Shown: positions 13,824 through 26,263 of the stretch, in pieces
Layout: each line of letters starts with the position of its first letter
Numbering within the stretch: the first letter of the stretch is position 1
Source: Glandiceps talaboti
Lineage: Eukaryota; Hemichordata; Enteropneusta; Spengelidae
Assembly (NCBI RefSeq): GCF_964340395.1
Contig: NC_135553.1
Location: 15,401,501 to 15,465,500 of the forward strand
DNA length: 64,000 nt
Direction of reading: 5' to 3'
Notes under the pieces: model-generated
What the model saw: the letters and a program-made list of their open reading frames with translations, nothing else
Told to the model about the DNA's origin: nothing
Database searches by the model: none
Program-made: the position numbers and the translations under genes

Positions 13824-16657
13824 AACATTATCCCTGAACACACTGTGTTATAAATACCTGTTAAACATACCATGTTAAACATATATTGGCTACATGTGGG
13901 CAAGTTAGACCGATTTGAGGAGTTCTTCCATTTATAAAGGATGCTAAACATGTTCAAGAATGGCACAAACCATGCCGAGGGTTATTAATGTAATGGGTAG
14001 ATCACCAAATTTGTTGTCATTTCCTTCTAAGCTATGCATGATTGTAGGTGACCCAAAATGAAAAAAATGATTATGAATTGCATTTCCTTAGTTATTCATA
14101 AATATATTTATTGTGTGTGTGTTACAAACAACATACTACGAGCTGGTCTGAACAAAAAGAGTGTCTACCAAACTGACGTATTTTGATACATATACATGTA
14201 TATTTATGTATCTAAAGTGTGTATAACTTTGCGACCTTCCTACAAACTTATGTGACCTTTACTTTTGCAAGCAGATATTCCTCTTATTTAGCCCAAACTT
14301 GGCAATACCTTATACTTCTAAGTAACATGACATACACAATTAACTTAATAAGTCAATACCAAACCATGACAAATAACGGTAAAATGGTAACTAATCATAT
14401 CAAACAAACACACACCAAGCCAAATAAAGTAGAATTTATGAAAGTGTATCATTGAGGCAGAAAATATAACTTTGTTAAAATTCCAGGACAGACAGCCGAT
14501 TAATTGAGTAGCTGCCATGTCAATGTGATGACCTCTGACCTATGACGTCAAATATATCTACTCGCGTGTTGAATCAATGACCACGTTATTCGTTTAGATG
14601 TTTGAAGACATGTGAACAATTGGAGGTGATTAGCGGCGGAATGACACAAGGTACTTTATTGTTACTAAATTAAGCATCATTTCCAGAATGTATTTAAACC
14701 CAGATAGACGTCAATTATCTTCCAAATGCAATCTTTGGTCTGAGTAATCGCTATATATTCGTCATGCCATATGGGAGTACATGGTCCGATGCCAATGAAC
14801 CTCAAATGAAGTTACCCTCATTGAACATTTGCCTACAATTCCATCCATCTCTTTCTTCATCAGAGTATAGCACTATATATATGTATATATATAACACAAG
14901 TAATCCCTGTCATTAGCAGATGGAAGTATGGAACATATATACTAGTAGGCAAATGGTGAAAGACGTACCACAACAATGAAATAACAAATAAGAATTCACC
15001 ATCATTTTAACCAAGGAAACTTCAAACTTTTATAATTTGAAATACAGATAAAACATATTTATATAGTATTTTCTTAAAATGATGATTTTATATGGCCGTC
15101 CTTAGATCATGCTATCTCTTTTTTTGAAGATTGCTAATATTCTGTCTTTTTATCCCATGACATTGAAATGAGTCCAATAATTAGACTTTGAGCAGTATTG
15201 ATTTTGATTATCGACACAGAATTGCATTAACACTATCAAATCTATTAGAATCAATCACAAAAAAATTATGAAAATCAGTCAGCATAACCAAAACTTTGTC
15301 GACGTATGATCAATTTGAAGCTTGGTGCCAAAACTGCAGCAAATGCTACTATGTAAATATTAAACTCTTCTGTTTCATAAGAACGAGGTAGCAATCATTG
15401 AACTGAGGGGGTGTTGTACAAAGTATCTAACAGCAAATGCTGTGACGTACTTTGATGTTACCGCGATTAGTCTAAAAAAAGGCGCAATATTCTAGCAAGT
15501 TATAGCTTGTCCGTCGTAATACGTTAACTCTTCAACCACGCGTTTTCGTTAGAATTAATCAAGCAGAATTGATTCTTTATTGAATGGCAATAATTGAAAC
15601 CCAAATTCACAGTTTTAATAAGTCTCTTGATAAAAAAAAAGAGCATCGATTTATGTCGGTCTGTATAGCTTACTGTAAGCATTATGAGTTAGCAATACAT
15701 ACATATATTTCGACCCATTCAGTGCCTCTATATTTCCAATAAATGTTCTATAACTACTTTAAGATGTAATTTTACTGAATTTCTAAAAGTGTAAATAATT
15801 GCGATGGCGGGTAATTACATTCATGTTTCTTCAAGTTCGTGCCAGCTGATGCCAACAATGACAGTGCACCAACGCCTGATACAATTACATTTTTTTCAAA
15901 TTCAAACGAACACACAAACACTCGATACAATTTGCTTTTCTTGTTACAGACGTATCAACATTGTTTTGGGATTTTGTTGATTATGAAAGAGTTAAATGTT
16001 AAACAGAAAATAATACGTATTTCTAATAACCCCATAATCACTTTTAATGGCATGCATTTCACCGCATGAATTTTTTTGTGTGTGGGTAGACCAATTATGC
16101 AGACTATATTTTGATCACAGATTTGTAAATCTGATGACTTTGAAATTAATATCTTTACAGGAATTTACATAATTAGAATAGTTGCTATAAATCTTGAATT
16201 GAGATGTCTCAAAATAATGTAGAGAAAAATAATGTAAGAGAATATTGTAATGAAGCAAAAATGGCGGGAAATCGCTTAGATTTACAGTTGTCATACTTTT
16301 ATTGTTTTCATTACAGTATATGTACTTGATTTTCACAAATGACTAGTTTCGATACACGTTGCCCATATCTCCTTGAATCAAATTAATTTCATTGTGAACC
16401 TAGCCACACTTATTAAAATTAATTGTCACAGATATAAAGACATCTATTACATAACTTCTTTGAAATTGAACATTTGCATACCCAATTGTTTCTAATTAGA
16501 ATGTCATTCGCAGAAAGAAATTTTACTGATTGGTAATCCAAGCTACAGCCAAGATCTAATGAGGTGTGATTCATATTTTGTGAACAAAACAAATTGAATT
16601 ATTGAGTTTGGTTGACTGAGTCCATCATATTTTAATGCACCATGATTCACCCAAGGA
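13824..16657. other. Non-coding, nothing recognised
   Basis: Almost 3 kb of AT-rich DNA. Frames of 73-78 codons (14219..14455, 15839..16069, 16115..16336) have no recognisable content. Confidence 0.4.
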
Positions 16658-16945
16658 CAGACATTGGCCGACTGACTGACTAACTTATTTACACAGAAAC
16701 GGTTCCATTCTACAGACCGTGTTTCTGCTACAGACTGACATTGGTCGAACGACTACACTGACTATTCACAGAAATGGCGCCAATCCACAGACCGTATTTC
16801 TGCTACAGACTAACATTGGTGGACTGACAAGACTGACTATTCACAAAAATGGCGCCAATCCACAGACCGTGCTTCTGCTACAGACAAACATAGGTCGACT
16901 GATTGACTATTCACAGAAATGGCGCCAATCCGCAGATCTTGTTTG
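16658..16945. repeat. 75-bp minisatellite, about 3.8 copies
   Basis: The block CAGACCGT(G/A)TTTCTGCTA recurs at 16713, 16788 and 16863, giving a period of 75 bases. Each unit also carries GACTATTCACA(G/A)AAATGG and CGCCAATCCACAG. As 75 is a multiple of three, one plus-strand frame stays open through the copies (16719..16961) and reads the peptide LLQTNIG....NGANPQTV repeatedly. No flanking start context or splice sites support expression. Confidence 0.9.
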
Positions 16946-17256
16946 TGCCCACAGCATTTAACAGGATTAAGTGAACGTCTATCGAAAAGTAAGATAATAG
17001 AAATATTGATCAACCTCATACCTTAACATCAAAATAATATGGTGTTATGCTGTCTTTTTTACAAATTGGTTTCTTTTAAAGTATTGATTTAAGCAAGGGG
17101 CAAAATTTGCCTCTTCAGATTCAAAACAACAACTGTATGGTATCTCTTGGTGCAAAAATGAAGTTAAATTCTTGGAAATAGACTAAACGTTTGCACGGAT
17201 GAGTGTTCATCATTCTATCTAACAAAAGTGTTGATTGCATAGAAGAGATTTCATAC
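16946..17256. other. Non-coding, nothing recognised
   Basis: AT-rich spacer between two tandem-repeat regions. Confidence 0.4.
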
Positions 17257-17346
17257 TGCAGCATGATGGTATAGTATATGTACAAGCTGCAACATTGAGA
17301 GTACATGCTGCAGCATGGTATAGTATAGGTACATGCTGCAACATTG
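17257..17346. repeat. Two-copy direct repeat
   Basis: CTGCAGCATG..GTATAGTATA, GTACA(A/T)GCTGCAACATTG occurs twice in a row, with a period of about 51-54 bases. Confidence 0.8.
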
Positions 17347-17628
17347 TTTATTCGAGCCTAATACAGCAAAATACAGCAAAAAGAGTGCGGAACCTGACGC
17401 CGTTTACACAACTGATAACGTACACCCAATCGATAACGTACGAACCCGACATTGTAGAACAAATTTTCTTTGCTGTTTTAAAGTTTGATGACAAAAGTGT
17501 CTATATGATTCTACCCTATAAGCATTACTAAATAAATGCTACCTACAGACACAATTCCAGGCTGTAAGTAAAAATATCTCATGCATGTTAGATGACGTAA
17601 TTCTTTAGTAGTTCGCCATTTCTACATA

Positions 17629-17836
17629 ATGTCTAAATGTCAGTCAATAATTCAGGTCTCTAAATGTCAGTGAATGATTCAGGCAGTAATAGTGTCTAAA
17701 TGTCAGTTAATGACTCGGGCAGTATAAATGTATAAATGTCAGTGAATGATTCAGGCAGTAATAATGTTTAAATGTCAGTCAATGACTCAGGCAGTATAAA
17801 TGTGTAAATGTCAGTCAATGACTCAGGCAGTAAATG
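17629..17836. repeat. 36-bp minisatellite, about 6 copies
   Basis: AAATGTCAGT starts units at 17635, 17662, 17698, 17734, 17770 and 17806. The first step is 27 bases and the rest are 36. The remainder of the unit reads AATGA(C/T)TCAGGCAGTA plus a variable spacer. Confidence 0.92.
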
Positions 17837-17956
17837 GAACAATGTGGACAGACTTTAGTGAGAATTCTATTATGTAAACATGTTTTAATAATGAAATTCT
17901 TTAGAGTAAACCGTTTCACCTCCTCAAACTTATAAAAGCATTAGTGTGATTAGAAA

Positions 17957-17957
<1 letters not shown>
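17837..17957. other. Short unique spacer
   Basis: Unique AT-rich sequence between the 36-bp minisatellite and the large tetranucleotide array. Confidence 0.4.
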
Positions 17958-17987
<30 letters not shown>

Positions 17988-18487
17988 TGTATGTATGTAT
18001 GTATGTATGTATGACGGTATGTATGTATGTATGACGGTATGTATGTATGTATGTATGTATGTATGTATGTATGTATGTATGTATGTATGTATGCATGCAT
18101 GCATTCATGCATTCATTCATGCATGCATGCATGTATGTATTATGTATGTATGTATGTATGTATGTATGTATGTGTGTGTGTGCATGCGTGCGTGCATATG
18201 CATGCATGCATGCATGCATGTATGTATGTATATATGTATGTATGTATCTATGTATGTAAGTATGTATGTATGTATGTATGTATGTATGTAGGTAGGTAGG
18301 TAGGAAAGTAGGTAGGTAGGTAGGTAGGGATGGATGGATGGGTGAGTGGGTGCGTGCGTGCGTGCGTATGTATGTATGTATGTATGTATGTATGTATGTA
18401 TGTATGTATGTATGTTTTGTTTGTTTGTTTGTCTGTCTGTCTGTCTGTTTGTTTGTTTGTTTGTTTGTTTGTTTGTTTGTTTGTTTG
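17958..18487. repeat. Large compound tetranucleotide array
   Basis: About 530 bases of linked blocks: TATG (with two TGACGG interruptions), TGCA/ATTC, TATG, TG/CG, TGCA, TATG, TAGG, TGGA, TGCG, TATG, TTTG, TCTG, TTTG. A 195-codon minus-strand frame and several 60-110 codon plus-strand frames across it are repeat translations, not genes. Confidence 0.97.
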
Positions 18488-19513
18488 TTACAGTATGTAC
18501 CAGTAAAAGAATACGAGTGTAATACCATTACATACATGTATTACTAATCTGTAGCATGTTAACAGTAATTAAGATGTGTGTTCGCAAATCCCTTCCACAA
18601 ATTCAACTAAGAATGATAGATTTTAAACTAATTAATCGGTGTAGTAGAATCTGATGATACTCTGGTACATATTTAAAACATACTTGTCTTCAAGACTGTT
18701 TAACCTATTGTTCCAATCACGAGGTAGTAAACGATTATTACGGGTTTTCCTGCATCTTTGACTTGTGAGAGACAGTCCCGTCTGTGCAAACTCGACTCAC
18801 CTATGATGTACACGCTTTCAATGATCCGTATGTAAAGGTTAAAGGTCATTTGTAATTAGTAAATCAGACATGGGATTGCTAGTGATGTATGTTTTACACT
18901 ATCGATCGATATTATTGCTTTCAAAAACGGATTACATCAAAACATTATTTTCTGCTTTGAGCAAATAATGTAGCTGGAAGGAGTGCTGAAGAAATTCAAC
19001 AAGGGCATTCGCTGTGCGATTTCCTATAAGCGGATTTGGAACAGTTTGTTCTTGCGTAATTGCCAAGTAATAATTGACTTTGGCGATTAGATTCTTATTT
19101 TCCGTTGATTACACGCATGTCAAATTGCTTTATTAAGATTCTTATAGTGCATAAATCTAGTTTGGAGTAGACGCCTGATTCAAACTATGGCTTCAGGGCT
19201 AGCAATTATTTGGAGTTTGCTGTATATTCCGTATTGTGATTGCATTACCATGACTGACAGCTCGGCCTGCTGATCTCGTCAGGAGAAAGTGGATAGAAGG
19301 GAACTAATTTCATCTGGTATGAACTCATTCGGTTTGTGTGATGAATAACTACAGTTGGAGCACAGAGAATTGAAAGCATTTATTCTCACCGACCAAGACT
19401 CCCGATTAGTTTCACTTATTCACGCACGCATGTACACGTGCGTGCGCACGCGCGAAACGTCGGATTGCATCTATTTATTCGGACTGTCTCACTCGTTCCT
19501 TTATACTTCTACA
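18488..19513. other. Non-coding, nothing recognised
   Basis: No exon or repeat family recognised. The 125-codon plus-strand frame at 19355..19732 owes its length to the CATA array within it. Confidence 0.4.
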
Positions 19514-19570
19514 TACAAACATACATACATACATACATACATACATACATACACACATACACACATACAT

Positions 19571-19607
<37 letters not shown>
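19514..19607. repeat. (CATA)n/(CA)n microsatellite
   Basis: A CATA run with CACA interruptions ends in a CA run. Confidence 0.97.
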
Positions 19608-20209
19608 TTATGAGTTCACATCATTATGAGGGTCATATTCGTGATGTTTTTACACGTTCGCGGGTGAACAATGAATTATGTACTTTAAATGCTCCCGTAC
19701 TGAGCAGTAATTTAGAAAACACGAACCATTAACTTGCCAATTAATGACACGCTATTTGTCTTCCAATGTCTAACAAATCACTTATCAGAAGACGTATGGG
19801 TGTGTTGCACTTGTTTATTGAACAGTTTCATTTTCTTTTAATCTTACACGTACAAATATAATTATTTAGGTCTGTGCCCAAGTCAAAGTCGTTATATCTA
19901 TACCAAATGCTGCAATTATGTTTTTTTAAGCATCATTTAGTGAATAATGCTGAGGTATTTGACATAAACCAATATATTTTGAATATTATCACGCTCTTTT
20001 TAAGGTTTTTGTTTATGAAGTGGTGTATTCTGTAACTTGAATTTTAGAGTTGTATATTACGAAAATTATAATATAAGTATTGTTATTCCCTTATCTATGA
20101 AGCAATTTATGACCTTGTCGTTCAAATCAATCAGACTAACATGATCCTGTCGTCTCGTAGCCCTTAAGAACAAGCTAAAATTGCAAAATCAACAAAACAT
20201 CGACAAGAT
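19608..20209. other. Non-coding, nothing recognised
   Basis: AT-rich, with no feature supported. Confidence 0.4.
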
Positions 20210-20594
20210 TGCAGCAGAGTGACAAAAGAATATATAAATTATATGAAACATATAAAAAAAAGTTATTGTCTTTGAACAGAAAACATGGATTGTATACTGT
20301 TGTAGGTCTACGTGACGACAACCTGTGTCTACGTTGCTGGTTCTGCGGTGTTCGAAATATGAGTAAGAACGTTGCAAATCATTCCTTTTTCCCAATTATT
20401 CTATAAATTATGCTGCAGGAGGTATAAATTCACATTATCCCCCAATATTTTGCTCCATTCAGCCGGAAAACATTCGTGACCAAAGGAGTTATGCACTGCT
20501 CGTCTAGCGACTCGTAGTGACACGTTCCCTTAGTTCTCTCATATTTTTCTCGGCTGAACGATGAAAAGAAAATATTGGGGAATAATATCTAAGC
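20210..20594. mobile_element. Repeat family A, copy 2, ending in a foldback
   Basis: The left part matches 1030..1180 and 26010..26095 (GTCTACGTGACGACAACCTG, TGTCTACGTTG). The right part is an inverted repeat. ATTATCCCCCAATATTTT plus TTCAGCCG (about 20434..20470) is mirrored by CGGCTGAA plus AAAATATTGGGGAATAAT (about 20553..20586). The two arms are about 80 bases apart. This is a MITE-like foldback, possibly nested in or forming the end of family A. Confidence 0.65.
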
Positions 20595-23289
20595 ATCTTG
20601 ACACGCTAGGTTGAACACGCACGTCCATGACAGGAGAACGATTTGCATTCTGGAAATTGCTAGAGAATTGAATTGCGACTTACTCCAATATACTTTCAGG
20701 TAACAAAAAAAACTAATTTACTACGGCTGTCAAAATAAAATATTAAAGTCATTAAAATGTCTGTTTTTCATCTATGACATTCATCACTTTATATTTTCAA
20801 TTACAGAACATGGAAACAGATTCACTGATTCCTGACTACATTTTGTCAGATATCGACTCGTAAGATAGGCTTAGTGTACTTTTATGATGTTTTTTTTTCC
20901 AAAGGTTAGATGGTGAGATAAAATTTCAGACGAGCATGTAATTTCCAATAACAAAAGGTATAACTTCTAGACGTTAATAACAGTGTGTACAGCTAGTATC
21001 AATGTAACACAGATTTGGTTTAGATATTTAGCTCATGTTGTTACTTCAACCCATTTGAAGTTTATCTTAATAGTGTATAAAATATCCGCATTCGAGAGAA
21101 GACATATAATTTCTAAGTTTCAAGAAAAAGTTACAAAATGACTTTTTTAAATCTAAATGTCCATCATTAGGGGTACTTCCGATGTAATCGCAAAATCTCT
21201 AGAATGAGTTCAATGTGGGCTTTACGACAGAGTATCAGTCTACCGTTTTACGGTAGATGTAGATACTCGTTGACAGCACAGAGAACTAACAAGATATCGC
21301 CCATCGCTGTAAGAGATATCTGTAGATTGTAAATCGAAATTCTGAAGGTGTACTGTTTTATCAACGAAAAATACCAATATTATTGCTCAGTTTGATATCA
21401 TTCTTAGGGTATCGTATGCCGTGACAATGACAACTTTTGTGTTATAATTCTATTCCATAATACCGTCAAGTCAGTATACTCATGGCCTTCATGAACATGG
21501 ATGCGTGTGAGGTTCATAGTTTGGAAAAAACAGCTGTCGATATGCCGATCATCATCTGATCGACTCAGAGAGATAGTGAAAACATGTATAGGTGATCTGT
21601 GATTGTATCAGTATTTTTTTTTCTTGCGTATGTGATCCCTGTGTGTTTGTTAACCACTGTATAACATTTGGAGAACAAAAACAGCATACAAGCTACTGTA
21701 CGTATTGTAACTCAAATTGATTGATTTTCTAGAAAGTGAAAACAGACTTTTGTTGAGTGTAAAAAATGGCGATATGATTGAAGTGTATGGCCATAACCCT
21801 TAGAACGAGTGGCCTCAAAGACACATACACGCAAACGATGTCACATCGTACGTCTCCTATCTAAATGTAGCGAAATCTCGTTATGTTCAATCCTTTGCTA
21901 TTCCGATAGTGATAGAGAGTGACAGCATAATGGATTGATGATTGATTGTGGTTTCTTAGGCTGGCCTCTTAAAACCCAGCTTACTCATAAGTTATGTGAC
22001 ATCGGCAAATATTGGTTTTAAACAAAATCAAGTTATCAAAATAAATATGGTAAGAATTCGAAATATCCGTTTTATTTTAATCATTGCAACTCCGCCTACT
22101 AAGTATTTTGTCAAACACGACTAGTTTTTTGTACGGCGTATGTACGTGTGCTTTAAAATTATGACTTGGGATCGTTCCAAAAAGTACCCCGTGGTATAAT
22201 TCACAATACCAGCGCTCTACGTTACTATCAATTTTTAATTTGAAATCATTGCATAACAGTCAGCGATAATGGTTATCACAATAGTCTGAAATGTGTTGTA
22301 TGTAAATGGGATATGAATACATAAATTACATATTACTAGTAACTGAATGTGAGGTGATGGCGACCAACGTTCTTTAGCCTACGGAGCTTACAATAATCGC
22401 TCGGTTTGTGTCATCAGTTTTACACAGTAAATTCTTGATAAGTGTTTGTTTAGCTTTAGTTATCAAATAGCTCCATTTATAAAAACCCATGAGAAAATTA
22501 GGTTGCTATAGTTTCTGCAAAATCCGTGAGCAACGTATTCACCTAAGCGTGAAAATTGTCCATATAGGTAATGGGTGTCGAACATTACAACGGGTGCCCC
22601 CCGGGGGAACTGAGCTGAAAATGCGTTAACATTATATTGCAATAGTATTGCAGTAGGCTGGTTAATAGATAGTAAAATTGCAAAATTTCTAAATCCATAG
22701 CTTGATTCTTGTGTCGAAAAAAATCTCGCATTTTATTGGAACCATGTTCACTAGAGGTTATTTAGGTATAATTTGTAAGCCTCATGTCAATGCCAACCAG
22801 TAAGTCGCTCCTTTGCCATTTTTTTTCAATGTGTGTTATTCGGTGATATTAATTTACATTGATGAATGGCGAGTGAGTGGCGTATTTGAATAACAAAGTG
22901 TTACACGATGGAAGTGTGAGCACATTTGTTTATCAAAGTACAGTTACTGTAAAGTCAATATGATCTGTGAATCTCACAATATTGTATTTAACATGACGTC
23001 ACGTGTGAAATTTCAGCTTCACTGCATTAATAGTACACGCTTCATTATCTGTTTGATGTGTTATATTGTATTACATGTGTATATATCTGCGGTCACAATT
23101 TTGAATATATCCAATTCAAGTCAAACATTTTAAGCAGCACCAACAAATAACACCTACTGATAATTATTGTAATCATTTCGATTTTTTTTTATAATACGTA
23201 TAAAAAGAAGATGTTGATATTAATATGTTTTTAAAGTGTTGCTTTAGGGAGATTATAATGAAAGGGTATCAATTTTGAAATTGACTTAC
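20595..23289 (-). other. Presumed intron 1 of left CACNG-like gene
   Basis: This lies directly downstream (minus strand) of the splice donor at 23289..23284. I looked for the expected next exons (about 84, then about 141 bases, with the TM2-TM4 pattern seen in the 44-57 kb gene) here and further left and did not recognise any. No repeat families were noted. The intron assignment is inferred from the donor site only. Confidence 0.45.
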
Positions 23290-23497
23290 TGGTTCGTGTA
23301 CACGTTCGCCATAAGCCAACGTTTACATGGGTTACGGTAGCAGTTTCATTAACGGCATCCTCGGCTGGCTTCACAATCTGTGTGGTAAGGACCCAGTGAT
23401 CGGTACTCAGTGCTATTGCTAGCATGATGACGGAAGACACCGTACACACTCCACTCAACAACATAAGAATCCTCCTACTAGTACAGGAATGAGCCAT
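23290..23497 (-). CDS. CACNG/TARP-like protein, first coding exon (partial gene)
   Basis: This minus-strand exon encodes 69 residues plus one base. The ATG has a purine at -3 and G at +4. Residues 10-31 form a first membrane span (LMLLSGVCTV.. then MLAIAL). TDHW follows directly, then an extracellular stretch with an N-glycosylation sequon at Asn50 (NET), then GLWRTC (61-66), the GLW..C signature of the PMP22/claudin superfamily. TDHW plus GLWRTC is characteristic of calcium-channel gamma subunits and TARPs, membrane proteins that modulate voltage-gated calcium channels or AMPA receptors. The exon ends ACC A, then GTAAGTC, a strong donor. The phase (one base carried over) is the same as in exon 1 of the gene at 57034..57226. 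Missing: exons for TM2-TM4. The family is clear, the subtype is not. Confidence 0.88.
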
Positions 23498-24000
23498 AGC
23501 ACAAAGATATCAATACTTGAATCGACATAGATCTATCAAAATATAACGCCCTTTGTAACATCCATAGTGTAGACCAGGGTTCGCTGAAAGCAGTTGGTTA
23601 TACAACGTTAATCAGAAGACACACACAGAAAAAAAAATGTTCTTCCATCCGTTGCATGCAGACAAATACCGGTTGTTTGGGAAGTGCAGACGGCTCTGTA
23701 CTCGCGGCGGTAGCACCAGTTCGTAATGATATCACCGAGGCCCTTTCACTGAATTCTGCGCAAATATACACTGTATTATTACATTACTCGGAAGATATTC
23801 AAACGGAGCGAGCGGCCAGGTGAAACAGCTATAGCGATACTTCGTGCATGAATGAGAAGTCGGCCACTACATCTCGAGTTCACGAGCAGATAATCTCTTT
23901 TACTGGCGTTTGGTTCGCAATTTCACGTGCAGACTTCCACCTACTCAATTAGCATACATTATAATGACCTTCGGAAATACAGACACACTTAACAGCAGCG
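23498..24000 (-). promoter_or_regulatory. 5' flank of left CACNG-like gene
   Basis: The 500 bases upstream of the ATG contain patches visibly richer in G+C than the surrounding DNA (for example CTCGCGGCGGTAGCACC at about 23700 and GGAGCGAGCGGCCAGG at about 23805). This fits a 5' untranslated region and promoter without a strong TATA box. No transcription start can be fixed from the sequence. Confidence 0.3.
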
Positions 24001-24938
24001 TATAATTTATCATGGTAGGCATATCAATCCAAAGTAGGAAAAACAGCGTGTGTGTATGTGTATGTAGCTGTACCAAAGACAAAGATGAACGAAAAAGTAA
24101 TGTTTGATGAATCATCGCTTTAAGGGAAGTGCTGAAATTAAGTGCGACAGAGACAATGTTATTTTAATTCATCATCATCCAGACATCACTAAATTTATTC
24201 CCGTAGGTATAGGTCTAATGCCATTTTTTTTACGATTGAATACATTTATGGATGTCAAATATTTTCATTGGTCGACAATGGAGTTTACGTTCGCGATGAA
24301 ATGATCCGATCAAATTACGGATTCGGAAAAAAATGGCGCGCATATCAGTAATTTAGCTGTCTTGGGACTAAACCATTTAACTTTAAGTCATATGTACATG
24401 TAAATGAAGATTCGTATATCTTTTGTAGAGAATTATGACCTAATGGGCGACATATTGATCATTTGGATATGGAAGTACATGTATTTGGATAAACAATTTT
24501 CAACGGATAACGACATAAGATAAAGTAACGCTTTGAGAATAATAATTTGTGTACTAGTAGTGTTTCGGAATTTTTTTTTTTCAAATTGTATCCATTCCAG
24601 TATGAAACGTGTACGCGTACTGTAGACTCAAACTGTAGTACAAAGTAAATGTATTAATCAGTTCCAATATCATTACAATTTTGTTAGTTAAAATAAAAAT
24701 CACCTTAAAATTCGCTTGAAGAAATATCTTAATCTTCTGATTTGATAGCCATTTAAACCTTATGAAAGCCAACGTTATAAGTTGGTAGGTAGAAAAAATG
24801 CTTCGTTCCTTAGAGGCAAAGACATCTTCAACATTATGTAAGATTGTTTTAAGAATTCGTAATTCAAATTTGATTGATGTGTAGATACATGCAAGGTTCC
24901 TTAAGTTGTCAGGTCAACAAACATAAATGAAATGAAAA
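24001..24938. other. Intergenic, nothing recognised
   Basis: AT-rich. Frames of 63-66 codons have no recognisable content. Confidence 0.4.
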
Positions 24939-25141
24939 AGACACCACCACCACCGTGATGATGTACAAAGACAAATTGACAAGATACTACCACCGTGGTG
25001 ATCTACATGGACACATTGACAAGACACCACCACCGTGATAATGTACAAGGACAAATTAATTAGTAAGACACTATATGACCGTGGTTATGCACATGGACAC
25101 ATTGACAAGACACCACCACCGTGGTGATGTACAAAGACAAA
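24939..25141. repeat. About 42-bp minisatellite, 5 copies
   Basis: Units start near 24940, 24983, 25023, 25067 and 25109 with the consensus GACACCACCACCGTG then TGATGTACA.GGACA and ATTGACAA. Units differ in length by a few bases. An 84-codon plus-strand frame and a 60-codon minus-strand frame begin here and are not supported as genes. Confidence 0.88.
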
Positions 25142-25933
25142 CTTCAAGGCAACTTTACCTTTCATCAGAGAAACATTTCGAAGTGGTGTATAATCTGTGG
25201 TGCAGGATTGGTGCTCTATTTTATATACACTATTTGGTAGCCAAAGTTGTTCATTCTCGTGACACAATTCGTCCCCCTTTCAGTATCATTTGTTCTGTCA
25301 TTTGCTCAATGTCAATCAAAAGAAAGTAATGCTAATTAAGACGAACTGTAGTTTGAAAGTGGTGAAGCAGGTCACATGGGTAGCAAAACAATTCATCTGT
25401 ACCTCTTAATTGTCTGAATGAGGCTAATTCGGCAAATTGGAATTTTCATCAAAAGTAGTGTAAAACATTGTCAGCTATCATCAACATTTTGGTTTTTTAA
25501 GTATTTGGTTTGGCTGATATGTTCTAGCATTACGCTGTGAAATACATTACCTAAAATCACATTTTGTGGGTAATGTTATCAGTGATAAACGAATACAAAA
25601 CGGATTAAATGCTCCACTAGCTTCGCACCTGAGCGGGCTTTCCAAGAGGGATTAATAGAGTAATAATTAGATGATTAGATGTATTTCTCGATAATTACGA
25701 AGAACAATCAGAAGAAAAAAACAATACGTGGTTGAAATGTTTGCTACAAAAGGTTTTTGAAATATAAATGTAATCTTAGATTGAGTATAGGGATTGGTAG
25801 CTTTATTTGAGTCGTTGGTAGCTATGCATGTGCCATTTGAGGAAAGTCAAAATGTACAATTCAAACTTGAAAGTAGTGTTTTCACATGTATTTGAACATA
25901 ATTAATATTCATACACCATTTACTTTACACCCA
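25142..25933. other. Intergenic, nothing recognised
   Basis: AT-rich, with no feature supported. Confidence 0.4.
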
Positions 25934-25980
25934 TGTCTATGTCTATGTCTGTGTCTATGTCTATGTCTATGTCTATGTGT
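25934..25980. repeat. Hexanucleotide (ATGTCT)n microsatellite
   Basis: About eight ATGTCT units, one of them reading GTGTCT. Confidence 0.95.
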
Positions 25981-26009
25981 GTATTTATACCATGGACACA
26001 AGCCAAGTT

Positions 26010-26150
26010 CAGGGAATGTTAATTTTACAGGTTTACAGTACCTTACGTCACAACAACTCTTGTCTACGTCACTGTTTCTGAGGTGCACTTACATACAAAT
26101 CCAAAAGTTCCAAGTTGTCAATATTTTCCTCTATTTTCAATAAATTATGA
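26010..26150. repeat. Dispersed repeat family A, copy 3
   Basis: Carries CTTACGTCACAACAACTC, TTGTCTACGTCAC and, downstream, TCAATATTTT..TCTATTTTCA, in the same order as the copies at 1.0 and 20.2 kb. It ends beside a GT-rich microsatellite. Confidence 0.55.
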
Positions 26151-26155
26151 TTGAG

Positions 26156-26263
26156 GAGATGTGTGTGTGCGTGTATGTGTGTGTATATGTGTATATGTGT
26201 GTGTGTGCGTGTGCGTGCGTGCGTGCGTGCGTGTGTGTGGTGGTGGTGGTGGTGGTGGTGGTG
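26156..26263. repeat. GT-rich microsatellite ending in (GGT)n
   Basis: GT/ATGT units are followed by (GTGC)n and then about nine GGT units. The HTHT, HHHH and VVVV frames are repeat translations. Confidence 0.96.

Noticed and set aside
17950-18537. 195-codon minus-strand reading frame
   Set aside because: It is made almost only of tetranucleotide repeats ([16 protein letters not shown]). Four-base units keep all frames open.
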